NCBI GenBank assembly: GCA_032358255.1
Contig: JAULBX010011099.1
Span: 744,001-808,000 of the forward strand
Source of the DNA: Heterotrichella gracilis
Lineage: Eukaryota; Sar; Xanthophyceae; Tribonematales; Xanthonemataceae
Direction of reading: 5' to 3'
Length of the DNA: 64,000 nucleotides
Within the stretch, counting starts at the first letter, position 1. Each line of letters begins with the position of its first letter. Under the pieces are notes generated by a model. The model saw nothing but the letters and a program-made list of their open reading frames with translations. It was not told the origin of the DNA and did not search any database. This document shows positions 35,745 through 45,425 of the stretch, piece after piece. The position numbers and the translations under genes were made by a program.

Positions 35745-36859
35745 TAATTTGAATAAAGGGTTTCTAATTGCTTGATCATTTTTGAGAGAGGAAATAAGTG
35801 ATGAACATCGTCACGACCTTGTTCTGTTATTTTTTTGACTAACGATTCATTAATAAGTATTTCCTTCATGGCTTTAAATATGGCTTCAGAATCGCAATAG
35901 TCAACCACCAAAGCATTTCTTCGGTCTTTTATAAAATCGTTGGCTATGCCAGATAAGGTAAAAACGGAGGGTATTGATGAAGCAAGCGCTTCAATATACA
36001 CCTGGCCAAAGGCTTCTGCATCGGCCTCAATGGGCGTGTGAATAAAAAGATCGAAACATTTATACAAGGCGAAAAGCTTTTCTTCAAAGGGAATTTCTTC
36101 CACTTGTTCCTTTGGAATATCAATTAATAAGTCATGAATAGCTGACTGGTAGTCTCCTGAAGCATTAGCAAGAATAAGCTTTGCACGGGGATACTCGCTA
36201 AGTAATTTTTTAAATGCAGGAATGATAAACTGCACGCCTTTCCATTCGGTGTAACGCGCTATTACACCAACCACCGGAAAATATCCTTCGGTGGAATATT
36301 TCTGTTTTAGCTCAAAAATTTCTTTGTCAGAAACATTCGAAAATAATTCCAATTTAAAGCCGTGATGGATCAAATTAATTTTAGAAAGCGGCACCTGTTC
36401 TTTTTGATTTAAAATAGCACTCACATTTTTGGAAACGGAAATAAGATGAGTGGCAAGTCTGTTGCAAAGCCGATCATATTTTACCGCTTTTGGAAAATGA
36501 TCGTGATGAAAAGCACTGTGATGCCGGGTGTAAATTCTCTTTTTTATACGACATATCCAGCCTGCTGTTAAGCCTATGAGTCCGGCATCAAACAAATGGG
36601 CGTGAATCATGTTGGGTCTGTTTTTTAATAACAGAAATATGGTAGCAATCAAAGCTTTTGGAATGTCGAATTTATTCCTATAAGTAATTCTGTTGACTTT
36701 AAAGACCTTTGACCTCAGATAGGATTCTAAAGTGGAGTCAGCTTGATTGAGTAAAATAAAATGTAATTCAAAGCGATCTTTGTCCAAGTAGTCGGCAATC
36801 CACTCAAATGCATAGGATTTGTGGATGCCCGAAATAATATACGTGACCTTGGTTCTCAA
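35744..36859 (-). CDS. Glycosyltransferase, GT4 family
   Basis: 371 residues from an inferred TTG start overlapping the preceding TGA. GT-B fold: KVTYIISGIHKSYAFEWIAD at the N-terminus, PNMIHAHLFDAGLIGLTAGW, and the GT4 donor site in GVIARYTEWKGVQFIIPAFK, DAEAFGQVYIEALASSIPSVF. Retaining transferase using an NDP-sugar, cytoplasmic. Tightly packed between FkbM and GT2 genes. Confidence 0.9.
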   Translation of the reverse strand: MRTKVTYIISGIHKSYAFEWIADYLDKDRFELHFILLNQADSTLESYLRSKVFKVNRITYRNKFDIPKALIATIFLLLKNRPNMIHAHLFDAGLIGLTAGWICRIKKRIYTRHHSAFHHDHFPKAVKYDRLCNRLATHLISVSKNVSAILNQKEQVPLSKINLIHHGFKLELFSNVSDKEIFELKQKYSTEGYFPVVGVIARYTEWKGVQFIIPAFKKLLSEYPRAKLILANASGDYQSAIHDLLIDIPKEQVEEIPFEEKLFALYKCFDLFIHTPIEADAEAFGQVYIEALASSIPSVFTLSGIANDFIKDRRNALVVDYCDSEAIFKAMKEILINESLVKKITEQGRDDVHHLFPLSKMIKQLETLYSN

Positions 36860-37734
36860 TTTTCTTCAGGAATTAATTTTAATTTTTTAGCGATGCTTGG
36901 TGAACAGATCAGGTAATTGTAGAATCGACTCTTTTCAATTTTATCAACTCGCAATGGTTTGTTTATTTCGTCAATCGTAAAATACAAATAATCTAAATGT
37001 TTTAATTGTTCTTCAATTTTTGCACCCACTTCATCTGATAATACTTCAATTAATAAACTGGGTTTAAATAACTTTAAATATTCTTCCATTCCTTCCAGTA
37101 CTTCCGGTTCATGCGTTTCTACGTCTATTTTGATCAGATCAATGTGATTCAATTTCTCCTGTTTGATGAAACTGCTCAGTTTTTGCGTCTTGATCTTTGT
37201 GGTAATGGTATTCTCGAGTCCTGAAATATTCTTATTAACGGCAACAGAGTAAACATGCGGCGTTGGCGTATCATAAATGACTGCCTCACCATCCTGATTA
37301 GAAGCGGCTATTTCAAATGATTTGATATCAAACGAATTTAAATGGTTGTTCGCGCACAATTTTTCAAACACTCTTTTTACCGGTTCAAAGGCAAATACCT
37401 GCGCTGTTGGGTTCACACTTTTTGATACAAGGGAGTAAATGCCGGTGTTGGCGCCAATATCCAATATAACCGATGAGTTTTTCGATAATTCTATCCATAA
37501 ACCCAAAGAAATTTTCTCCCAACCATTTGTTAAGCCTTTCCAGAAAATCTCATTTTCTAATTGAAATCCATAATGTTTTATAAGAAAATGACCTGAATCA
37601 AATTTTACTTCAAACACATCTTCAAAATACAGGTGTTTAAATACGGACTCCGGAACCGGAAATAGTCGCAGGAGAGAGAAGACCTGTTTTTTAAAAGGCA
37701 ATAGAGAGTAAATATGTTTTAGCACTTGTTTCAT
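36856..37734 (-). CDS. FkbM-family methyltransferase (1 of 3)
   Basis: 292 residues. SAM-binding motif VILDIGANTGIYSLV, then VFAFEPVKRVFEKLCANN and the FkbM signature LIKIDVETHEPEVLEGM. A long N-terminal segment precedes it. FkbM enzymes O-methylate sugars or polyketides. Overlaps neighbours by four bases on each side (ATGA type), so it is part of a tightly coupled operon. The substrate is probably a sugar residue of the glycan. Confidence 0.9.
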   Translation of the reverse strand: MKQVLKHIYSLLPFKKQVFSLLRLFPVPESVFKHLYFEDVFEVKFDSGHFLIKHYGFQLENEIFWKGLTNGWEKISLGLWIELSKNSSVILDIGANTGIYSLVSKSVNPTAQVFAFEPVKRVFEKLCANNHLNSFDIKSFEIAASNQDGEAVIYDTPTPHVYSVAVNKNISGLENTITTKIKTQKLSSFIKQEKLNHIDLIKIDVETHEPEVLEGMEEYLKLFKPSLLIEVLSDEVGAKIEEQLKHLDYLYFTIDEINKPLRVDKIEKSRFYNYLICSPSIAKKLKLIPEEN

Positions 37735-38666
37735 TTGCCGGCTTTAAAAAATCCTTTGTATAAATTGAGAGCTAATAACTGATTTACCAATTTAAAATAA
37801 AGTTTATCCGCTCTTTTTACATTCGGCAGGAGAAATAAAACAACATAAAAAAGAAAACGAAGCGAAAACAGAAGTTTACTTAGACCTATTTTAAAAGCGG
37901 AAGCATGTATGGCTAATTCACTATGTCCTAAATCAACCGCTATTTTTCTGGTTTCTGCGGCACGTTCTTTTCGCTGCATCCAGGGTAACATTTGCACACG
38001 GTCGGCTTCATTGTGCCACACGGTGCTGAGTGGATTGCATAAGCCAATGATGCCACTTTTTTTTAATCGGGTCGCAAATTCAAAGTCTTCGGCACCGGCC
38101 CTTGGAAAGGCTTCATTGTATCCGCCAATTTTTTTAAAATTACCGGCGCTGATGCAGAGGAAATAACTGGAAAGTAAATTCACCTGAAAAATTTCGTCAT
38201 CCTTCCAGGTCAAATTGTTGTTCCAGCCTTTTAAGGAAGTAAATCCATGCGCTATCAAATACCTGCCAAATTGTGTCTTTTCTATTTGTTGATGTAAATA
38301 CGGTGGATAGATCCAATTAAAATTAATGGCCGCTAAGGGCTCTTGTTCAATTAATAGGATCAAGTCACGAATATTTTCAGGAAAGATTAAAATATCGTCA
38401 TCTAAAAATAAATAATAGGAATACCTGGCATTTTGTGCACCGAGATTGCGTGCCGAAGCTACTCCGCTTTTAGGATTGTGACTTATTTTTACCCGATCTT
38501 CAAATTCCTTAGGGATGTTTGGTTGCTCGGTTTTTGAATCATTGATGACTAAAATTTCGGATGGAATATTATTGCTTGCACGGTAGGCCGCTGCTAATGT
38601 TTCATCAAAAACAGAACCCCGGTCTTTTGTAGGAATAATGATACTCAATCCACTAAAAGCAGTCAT
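37731..38666 (-). CDS. Glycosyltransferase, GT2 family
   Basis: 311 residues. GT-A fold: LSIIIPTKDRGSVFDETLAA, SEILVINDSKTEQPN, and the metal-binding YLFLDDDILIFPENI. A second conserved site is GAEDFEFATRLKK. There is a hydrophobic segment near the C-terminus (LFSLRFLFYVVLFLLP), so it may be membrane-associated. Overlaps neighbours by four bases. Confidence 0.9.
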   Translation of the reverse strand: MTAFSGLSIIIPTKDRGSVFDETLAAAYRASNNIPSEILVINDSKTEQPNIPKEFEDRVKISHNPKSGVASARNLGAQNARYSYYLFLDDDILIFPENIRDLILLIEQEPLAAINFNWIYPPYLHQQIEKTQFGRYLIAHGFTSLKGWNNNLTWKDDEIFQVNLLSSYFLCISAGNFKKIGGYNEAFPRAGAEDFEFATRLKKSGIIGLCNPLSTVWHNEADRVQMLPWMQRKERAAETRKIAVDLGHSELAIHASAFKIGLSKLLFSLRFLFYVVLFLLPNVKRADKLYFKLVNQLLALNLYKGFFKAGK

Positions 38667-39475
38667 TTGTTTCGTTTTAATTGATGTTTCATAAAATCAA
38701 CATATTTACGCCATGGAATGGGTAATGCAATATAAATTTTTCTGAGGAATTCCTCACTTGCCGTTTCAACCGCTCTTATCGTCAGATCGATCGCGATGTT
38801 TTCTTTTTTACACAAACTCACGGCGCCTCGCATCCATTTACCGGCCGATAAGGCAGTGCAATAATAAGTGATTGGTCCGTGAACTATTTTTTTTGAAGGA
38901 TCAGACATAACACTTAAAAAAGGACGATTGATAGCGGATGAACGTTTAGAGGCTTCAATTTCAAACTGCCAGGGATTTTCATTGGTTTGAAGTAATTGTA
39001 ACAAGATCTCTTTGTTCCAAATAGCTGTTTGCAAACACACGCGGTATTCACTTCCTGCGGCGATCTCGGCAAATCCTTTGTGAGATGAAAGCTCGCGGTG
39101 TGGCCACAATTTGTCGTACTTAGCAGGAAAAGCACCTAATTTGAGATAGGCTGCTTGTGTATCATCCATCACTTGCAAACACTTAAAAATATCGCTGTTA
39201 TTAACGGTTTGATAAATAAAATAATCCTCTAAAATAAGTAGGATGTTCTTTTCAGGCACTTGTTCTAATATCACTTTTAATTCATCAGACCAGGTGGTTT
39301 TGCGATGCGAGAAAACTTGTTGAACACCATCGCATTTAAAAATGGCATCGTTCGTTCCTAGGTACACCGGAAAGGGACAATCGCTCCAGTATTTTTTAAA
39401 GAACTTAAAAAAGGGCTGCCATACATCTGCGTATTTATCGCAAGAAAGAACTAATATGGCGGTGGAATGATTCAA
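38663..39475 (-). CDS. Glycan-locus protein, possible glycosyltransferase
   Basis: 270 residues from an inferred TTG start. It begins TAILVLSCDKYADVWQPFFK, then SDCPFPVYLGTND, and has the acidic segment LLILEDYFIYQTV, which could be a metal site. The style is known from glycosyltransferase-like proteins of unclassified type in glycan loci, but I cannot place it in a numbered family. Overlaps the GT2 gene and starts 4 bases after FkbM gene 2. Confidence 0.6.
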   Translation of the reverse strand: MNHSTAILVLSCDKYADVWQPFFKFFKKYWSDCPFPVYLGTNDAIFKCDGVQQVFSHRKTTWSDELKVILEQVPEKNILLILEDYFIYQTVNNSDIFKCLQVMDDTQAAYLKLGAFPAKYDKLWPHRELSSHKGFAEIAAGSEYRVCLQTAIWNKEILLQLLQTNENPWQFEIEASKRSSAINRPFLSVMSDPSKKIVHGPITYYCTALSAGKWMRGAVSLCKKENIAIDLTIRAVETASEEFLRKIYIALPIPWRKYVDFMKHQLKRNK

Positions 39476-39479
39476 CGGA

Positions 39480-40265
39480 TCAGGAAATAAGTCTCTTACA
39501 AAAAATATCAGAGGAAACTTTTGCAGTACCTGCGCCTAAGCCTTGTAGTTGCTCAAGGATCTCTTTTTTAGAATACCAAGTGTTGATCTTTGACAGGACT
39601 TGCTCCGGAATCACATACACATAGTTTCCCAAACGATCCACCTCTTCAATACAGTCGATGGCTTGCTTGGTCATTTCGGGTAGGGTAATTTCAAAGGAAA
39701 TAAAATTCACCGGCTGATTTAATCCTTTTAACACCTCTTTTTCAAAACCTTCAACATCTATCTTAATATAATCGGGAATAAAATTTTCTTTGATCACTTG
39801 ATCCAAGGTAGTAATGGAAATACGTTCTTTGGTATTCCAGTTTTCACCTTTAAAACGATCGCTTTTTTTCACGGAATCGATCCAATCGGCATTCATCGAA
39901 GCTATGGTATGTGAATGGGTTTTATGAATTTCTCCAACACTTAAACTGGCCCCCGAAGCAGATGGAATCAGCTTAAACCGGGACTCATTCTTAAAACGTT
40001 TGCTTAAAATTTGCTGACAATATTTTTGTGGTTCTAATCCAATCACCTTTGCCCCCATGGAGAGAAATGCCTGTGAGTATGAACCGACATTGACGCCCAC
40101 ATCTATTATTTTCATCCCTTGAAAAATAAAACCTGAATAAAATGCTGTAATTGGAGCCAGTACTTTTTTTTCGGCGCGTTTAATCTGGAAATATTCTAAT
40201 AAATAGTCCTTGTTGAACAAGGCAAGTGTATTTTTTAGATTCTTTTTTATGACAGACTTAAACAT
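39480..40265 (-). CDS. FkbM-family methyltransferase (2 of 3)
   Basis: 261 residues. SAM motif KIIDVGVNVGSYSQAFL, then AKVIGLEPQKYCQQIL and the FkbM signature YIKIDVEGFEKEVLKGL followed by FISFEITLPEM. No membrane segment. Separate from copies 1 and 3 in sequence; the three are not recent duplicates judging by their motifs. Four bases before the next gene. Confidence 0.9.
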   Translation of the reverse strand: MFKSVIKKNLKNTLALFNKDYLLEYFQIKRAEKKVLAPITAFYSGFIFQGMKIIDVGVNVGSYSQAFLSMGAKVIGLEPQKYCQQILSKRFKNESRFKLIPSASGASLSVGEIHKTHSHTIASMNADWIDSVKKSDRFKGENWNTKERISITTLDQVIKENFIPDYIKIDVEGFEKEVLKGLNQPVNFISFEITLPEMTKQAIDCIEEVDRLGNYVYVIPEQVLSKINTWYSKKEILEQLQGLGAGTAKVSSDIFCKRLIS

Positions 40266-40338
40266 TCCCCGAAGTTAAAAAAATTATGCATGCGATGTCT
40301 GTGGCTCTTTATAACTTATTGGCATTGTTTAATTGATC

Positions 40339-41091
40339 TTATTTTTTTGAAAGGGACGTATTTTCATAAATAGCATCAAATTCAGAAACCTTGAGACCCT
40401 TTTGCCTGAAAGTAACAATAATATCTGCCAGCTTAAATCCATGGTTTCGCATCCACTCATCCAGTTCATAATAATGACATCCTTTGGTGTACATATCATG
40501 ATTACTCATTTCTATTAAGACAAAACGGGTATTTTTTAAGGTTTCTTTTGATCCTCCCAGTACCTTTAATTCATGTCCCTGAGTATCTATTTTTAATAAG
40601 TCTATTTTTTTATTCTGTGTAAACTCATCTAATTGACGGGTCTCTAATTCTATGGTCTGCGTAATATTCAACTCATTTTGATAATCGACTGTGTTCACCT
40701 CCAATGAATTTATTTTATTTAAGGAAGAGGAAACCTTGTTGGAAGTGATATAAAAAGATGCTTTTTCATTTTTATCTGATAAGGCAAAATTATGCAGTTG
40801 AATAGTTGAATATTTTTGGGTCTTGGTTTTTGCTGTTTTAAAACTAAGTGGATCAGCCTCAAATGCCATAATAGCGGCATCTGGAAAAGCCTTTGAAAAG
40901 AGAATGGCCGTTTCGCCGTCAAAGGCACCAACATCAATAATAGTTAATTCGGATTGTTTTTTTAAACTTTTTAATAATTTAATGGCGCGTTGAATATTTT
41001 CATTGCCATCGGTTAACAGAATATCTTTGATTGCCTGTTTTTTTTCAGCAACAGATTTTTTAAATAGAAAATGAATGAGCTTGTTTACCAT
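40339..41091 (-). CDS. FkbM-family methyltransferase (3 of 3)
   Basis: 250 residues. SAM motif TIIDVGAFDGETAILFSK, AIMAFEADPLSFKTAKTK and the FkbM signature LLKIDTQGHELKVLGG, then RFVLIEMSNHDMYTKGC. A 73-base gap separates it from copy 2, the largest in this stretch, so an internal promoter is possible. Substrate unknown, probably a sugar of the same polymer. Confidence 0.9.
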   Translation of the reverse strand: MVNKLIHFLFKKSVAEKKQAIKDILLTDGNENIQRAIKLLKSLKKQSELTIIDVGAFDGETAILFSKAFPDAAIMAFEADPLSFKTAKTKTQKYSTIQLHNFALSDKNEKASFYITSNKVSSSLNKINSLEVNTVDYQNELNITQTIELETRQLDEFTQNKKIDLLKIDTQGHELKVLGGSKETLKNTRFVLIEMSNHDMYTKGCHYYELDEWMRNHGFKLADIIVTFRQKGLKVSEFDAIYENTSLSKK

Positions 41092-41119
41092 TCAAATAGG
41101 TGCTTTTATTGTTTTAAAA

Positions 41120-41920
41120 TTAAGAAAAAAGTTGTGATAGCAGCCATGCTTTCAGTCTCGAATAATTTTCGTTAATAAAATGTTTCTGGTTCAACAGTAC
41201 TAATTCATTCGTATTACCGGCGCTTCCTCCGCTATGGTGCACAATTTTGGTAGAAGGTATGTAACACACTTCATAACCTGATTGTTGGATATCATAACAC
41301 CATTTCATGTCTTCCACATACATAAAATAGTGCTCATTCAATTTTTTTTCGGGTAGTTTTTGAAGCAAAGCCGTTCTAAACATAAAAAAAGTGCCCCACA
41401 CCCAATCCGGCTTCCCCGGTCTTTCATGATCCCAAAAAAAACCTTGAAGGATCTTAGAACGCAACTGCTGACCAACTAATTTGTGTAGCCTCAATTTTTC
41501 GAACACAAATTTTGATAGTGATGGAAAGGACTGACAATTGTGTTGCGTGATGCCATTCGGATAAACTAAGCGACAGGTCAGCACTCCTGTTTTATCATCT
41601 TTCAGTAAGGAATCATAACAAATAGAAACCGAGTCTTCCAACAATTCGGTATCGCTGTTGATCAACAAAATCACTTCTCCTTTGGCGTTTTTGATCGCTT
41701 CATTATTTCCCGCGGCAAAACCGAGGTTGGTCTTGCTTTGAATTAAATGAACAAAAGGAAAGCGCTGTTTAAATTCTATTGGATCTTTTTCAGTAGAAGC
41801 ATTATCGAGCAAGATGATCTCATAACTTACCTTTTGCGTATGCAACACTATACTTTCAATGCACTTACATGTAAGTTCAAAGGTGTTGTAATTGAGGAGT
41901 ATGATGGAAACCTGAGTCAA
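41120..41920 (-). CDS. Glycosyltransferase, GT2 family (rhamnosyltransferase-like)
   Basis: 266 residues from an inferred TTG start. VSIILLNYNTFELTCKCIES, YEIILLDNASTEKDP, LLINSDTELLEDSV and HYFMYVEDMKWCYDIQQSGY follow the pattern of rhamnosyltransferase-like GT2 enzymes. The pattern does not prove the sugar. 26 bases follow the upstream GT4 gene stop. Confidence 0.9.
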   Translation of the reverse strand: MTQVSIILLNYNTFELTCKCIESIVLHTQKVSYEIILLDNASTEKDPIEFKQRFPFVHLIQSKTNLGFAAGNNEAIKNAKGEVILLINSDTELLEDSVSICYDSLLKDDKTGVLTCRLVYPNGITQHNCQSFPSLSKFVFEKLRLHKLVGQQLRSKILQGFFWDHERPGKPDWVWGTFFMFRTALLQKLPEKKLNEHYFMYVEDMKWCYDIQQSGYEVCYIPSTKIVHHSGGSAGNTNELVLLNQKHFINENYSRLKAWLLSQLFS

Positions 41921-41946
41921 TTGAATGCTGCTTTGTAGTTAGGATG

Positions 41947-43074
41947 TTATAATTTTGAAAGCCAGTTTTGAAAAAGTTGTATTTGATGGGCCGCATCATA
42001 AATTTTGGCATGCTCCTGAATTAGGGATAAATGATAATGTTTGTTTTTTATTTGATGATGCATGTGCTTAATGCCCGCATCAATGGCCTCTTCGCTAAAT
42101 GTATTCAAAATAGTTCCAATTTCTGAAGTCACAAATTCTGCGCTGCCTCCTGAATTAAAAGCAAGAATTGGTTTTCCGAGATAAGCGGCTTCCAGCATGA
42201 CCAAAGGAAAAGGGTCTTCACGCGAACTGAGAAAAAACAGATCAGCCAGATCAAGGTATTGGTAATAATCGTTTTGAGATGGACTAAGTAAGGTGATGTT
42301 GTTTGATTTTTTTTCTTTGATCAAATTTTCGAGAAAAAATTCATAGCCCGAATGTTTGGAAGAACCTAACCATAAAAAATGATAGGGTTCATTGATAGAT
42401 CGAAGAGCCGTTTCAACAAAAAGGTCAAATCCTTTGCGTTCTATGCGTTGTCCCGACATCACAATGATAAAAGCACTGGCCGGAATGTTGAGCTTTTCTC
42501 TCAGGCTCAGACTTAATTGGCTGTTTGTTTGAATGCGTGAAAAATCGACACATTCATATTGTTTTTGAATTTTTTTTGCTCCTAAAATTTTCAGGTTATT
42601 ACACACCTTCTCGGCACATCCAACGGCCAGTTCAGCCTGAGCGACCATGTTTTGGAGTTGTTCGTGTGAGAGCGATCCGTATTGAGTCAATAATTCGTGA
42701 AAGTGAACAATGTATTTGATCTTATTTTTGATGGCGATCTCTGCCACAGATGGCATGGCCATGGTATTAATGTACCAGTAATGGGGAGAAAAACGACGGT
42801 GTAAATTTAAAATGCGACGTTCATCCAAACCTTTCAGATTAAATTTTTTTAATAATTTATCTGCCAGGCGATAAAGCAAATGGCTGCCGGCTCTGGCATG
42901 ATCCACTTCAATACCTGATGGAAAATCGTTTAAGAGCTCTCCATTTTTACCGGCAAACAATTTGACTTCAAAGGTATTTTTGTCAAGACCGCATAAAAGA
43001 TACCATAACATCATTTCTGAGCCGGTATATCCGGCATAAGGAGTAAAGAATAATATTTTTATTTTTTTTGACAT
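41947..43074 (-). CDS. Glycosyltransferase, GT4 family
   Basis: 375 residues. GT-B fold: ILFFTPYAGYTGSEMMLWYL, KIKYIVHFHELLTQYG, and the donor half IVMSGQRIERKGFDLFVETA, LADLFFLSSREDPFPLVMLE. Cytoplasmic NDP-sugar transferase. Starts 2 bases after the stop of the methyltransferase gene at 43077. Confidence 0.92.
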   Translation of the reverse strand: MSKKIKILFFTPYAGYTGSEMMLWYLLCGLDKNTFEVKLFAGKNGELLNDFPSGIEVDHARAGSHLLYRLADKLLKKFNLKGLDERRILNLHRRFSPHYWYINTMAMPSVAEIAIKNKIKYIVHFHELLTQYGSLSHEQLQNMVAQAELAVGCAEKVCNNLKILGAKKIQKQYECVDFSRIQTNSQLSLSLREKLNIPASAFIIVMSGQRIERKGFDLFVETALRSINEPYHFLWLGSSKHSGYEFFLENLIKEKKSNNITLLSPSQNDYYQYLDLADLFFLSSREDPFPLVMLEAAYLGKPILAFNSGGSAEFVTSEIGTILNTFSEEAIDAGIKHMHHQIKNKHYHLSLIQEHAKIYDAAHQIQLFQNWLSKL

Positions 43075-43076
43075 CC

Positions 43077-43808
43077 TTATTTTTTATAACATAAAGCAGA
43101 TAAACCCGAGATCATGGAATTACTCGTGTTATCGAATGTTTGTGGTATTTTATCATGTTTATCTAATAAGCGAATGGCTAAACGACACACACGTAATAAA
43201 ATCGATTTGACCATTCTTTTCATTGGTCGGTAGGTGACCCATAAGCCTAGAAGCTGACTCAGTGAGGCATCCCAACCGCCTAAGGCTTTGATCTCAATTT
43301 TCGTGAATTCGGCTGCTTGTAATTTTTTCTCTAATGAAAAGGGCGTATAGCGGTACTCGTCAAAGGGAACTTCATGTAAATGCCAGATAAAGGGAACTGT
43401 GCAAAAAAACAAGCCTCCCGGTTTTAATACGCGGTTAATTTCTTTCAGCAGATCATCGGGCTTATGCGTGTGTTCCAATACTTCAGTGGCCATGATGCAA
43501 TCAATGGAATTATCTTCAAGGGGAATTTTTTTTCCGTCCCAAACAAGGTCCGGTTTTACATCGGCATAATAATTGGCTTTCTCAAGATCGAGTCCTATGT
43601 ATTTTTCAACGGATTTATTTTTTAGAACGGTACTTTTGTATGGCATGATGCCGCAGCCTAGATCAAGCACGGTTCCTTTAAAATGCGCACTGTTTTCAGC
43701 AATGGCCTTTAGCAGATTTTTTCTCACTTGATACATCCAAAGCGTATTCAGATCTAATTTCACTTTTGTAAAATTATCCTCAATAAATGTTTCGCTGCTT
43801 CTGCTCAT
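43077..43808 (-). CDS. Class I SAM-dependent methyltransferase
   Basis: 243 residues. GTVLDLGCGIMPYKSTV (motif I), YIGLDLEKANYYADVK, and IDCIMATEVLEHTHKPDDL with LKEINRVLKPGGLFFCTVP (motifs II-III). Type 11 methyltransferase domain. Substrate is probably a sugar or lipid-linked glycan. Tightly spaced in the operon. Confidence 0.88.
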   Translation of the reverse strand: MSRSSETFIEDNFTKVKLDLNTLWMYQVRKNLLKAIAENSAHFKGTVLDLGCGIMPYKSTVLKNKSVEKYIGLDLEKANYYADVKPDLVWDGKKIPLEDNSIDCIMATEVLEHTHKPDDLLKEINRVLKPGGLFFCTVPFIWHLHEVPFDEYRYTPFSLEKKLQAAEFTKIEIKALGGWDASLSQLLGLWVTYRPMKRMVKSILLRVCRLAIRLLDKHDKIPQTFDNTSNSMISGLSALCYKK

Positions 43809-43830
43809 GGACGTAGTGATCTGTATTAAT

Positions 43831-44751
43831 TTAGTTAACTGTTTTTTGAAATACAGCCAAACAATTTCGGCCTTCTATTTTATCTTTTCGCATGTAATGA
43901 AATTTGGCAATTAATTTTTTCATGAACTTACTACGAAGTAGCCATTTAAAAAAACTATTTTTTGCCGATAAATGAACCACTTGAATGCGCGTGTATTCTG
44001 AAACCTGCTCACTTATGGGCTCTATCTGATTTTCAAGGATCTTTAACTGAAAGAAAGCGCCAAGTGCCGCCAATGAATCTTTGTTCCATAAGCCGGCATG
44101 ATGAGGCGGCAAATTTAAGGTGTGGTAAAGATCATATCGGTAGAGATACGGATTGTTATTAGGAACCGCGATCACTAATTTCCCTCCGGGTTTTAAAGCG
44201 TGTAAACAACTCGACATGAACGAATGAACTTCGGTAATATGCTCTAATATCTGGAAACAGACAATCACGTCAAATGTCTCTTTGTTTTTGGAACTAAATG
44301 TTTCAATGGTTTCGTTGTAGATGGGGATGTTATCGGTATGAGAAAAAACCAGAGAGGCAGAGCTTTGATCGATGCCACAACAATTTTTGATGTTCTTCTC
44401 ATAGAGCGCTTTTAAAAAATTACCTTCTCCACAACCCACATCCAGCACTTTATCGTTTGTATTTATGAATGCCAATGCTTTTTCGTTTTCCCATTTCCAT
44501 TTTGGATAATAGCTGCCTGTTTTTTGTAAGGAAGCATAAAACGCCGCGTCGCCCATGATGTTGAATGGAAAATAGAAACGATAACCAGTTTCGATACATT
44601 CATAGAGTGAAATTTGACTAAGATCTTTAAAATAGTTTTTGACCGAAAATCCAAAATCCCTTTTATACAATTCGACAATGGTATCAACCTCGATTGAAAG
44701 CAGGTATTTAGCCGCTTTTCCGCTTAGAGGAGATAATACCTGCGTTTTCAT
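43831..44751 (-). CDS. Class I SAM-dependent methyltransferase
   Basis: 306 residues. Motif I KVLDVGCGEGNFLKALYE, then CCGIDQSSASLVFSHTD and FDVIVCFQILEHITEVHSF with ALKPGGKLVIAVPNNNPYLY. An N-terminal extension of about 95 residues precedes the SAM domain and resembles the substrate-recognition part of methyltransferases acting on sugar conjugates. Overlaps the next gene by four bases. Confidence 0.87.
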   Translation of the reverse strand: MKTQVLSPLSGKAAKYLLSIEVDTIVELYKRDFGFSVKNYFKDLSQISLYECIETGYRFYFPFNIMGDAAFYASLQKTGSYYPKWKWENEKALAFINTNDKVLDVGCGEGNFLKALYEKNIKNCCGIDQSSASLVFSHTDNIPIYNETIETFSSKNKETFDVIVCFQILEHITEVHSFMSSCLHALKPGGKLVIAVPNNNPYLYRYDLYHTLNLPPHHAGLWNKDSLAALGAFFQLKILENQIEPISEQVSEYTRIQVVHLSAKNSFFKWLLRSKFMKKLIAKFHYMRKDKIEGRNCLAVFQKTVN

Positions 44752-45422
44752 GGCTTGATCACGTAATGAATGTTGCCATTATTAAATTGTTTTATGCGGG
44801 CCGGAATAGAATTCTTGGATAAATAATCATGCACGGCCTTGGTGCAGCCATCCCACAAATAATAATCGTCCAATACGATCAAACCACCACTAGCGACTTT
44901 TGGAAATAAATTCACTAAACAATCCATGGTAGATTCGTACCAATCACCATCGAGTCTTAAAATGGCAATCTCTTCTTTCACATTAAATGTTGGAAGCGTT
45001 TCATTGAACCATCCTTTCATTAAAAAATAGTTTTTTGCCGCGCTTAATTGAAGTGCCTCTTCGGCCCAGCTCATCTCGGCTTTGCAATTCTCAAAATAAT
45101 CAGGGGAATGAACATTTTTTTGCCAGGCAATGGCGCTTTCCCCGTCAATAGGTTTTGCTTCGGGCAATCCTTCAAAACTATCAAACAAATAATAAGTTCT
45201 GTCTGCTCCCAAAACATCGGCTATGCCGGCACTCATGCCGCCGCGCCAAACGCCACATTCAACCACACAGCCAGGAATATTTTTGTATTGTTCAATTAAA
45301 TTCAAATTATCCATGTACGTATCTTTCGGTATCATGGTATAGGTATGATACTTTCGAAAGATCTTAGCGTAACGCGTATGATTTAATAAATTTTTCGAAT
45401 ATCGTTTGAGTTGTTGTTTCAT
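44748..45422 (-). CDS. TylF/MycF-family O-methyltransferase
   Basis: 224 residues. Family motifs: CVVECGVWRGGMSAGIADVL (SAM site), YYLFDSFEGLPEAKPIDGE, KGWFNETLPTFNV, ILRLDGDWYESTMDCLVNLF and LIVLDDYYLWDGCTKAV, where the acidic residues bind the metal. TylF/MycF enzymes methylate deoxysugars of macrolides; in glycan loci the likely target is a sugar hydroxyl. The sixth methyltransferase of the locus. Confidence 0.9.
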   Translation of the reverse strand: MKQQLKRYSKNLLNHTRYAKIFRKYHTYTMIPKDTYMDNLNLIEQYKNIPGCVVECGVWRGGMSAGIADVLGADRTYYLFDSFEGLPEAKPIDGESAIAWQKNVHSPDYFENCKAEMSWAEEALQLSAAKNYFLMKGWFNETLPTFNVKEEIAILRLDGDWYESTMDCLVNLFPKVASGGLIVLDDYYLWDGCTKAVHDYLSKNSIPARIKQFNNGNIHYVIKP

Positions 45423-45425
45423 TGT

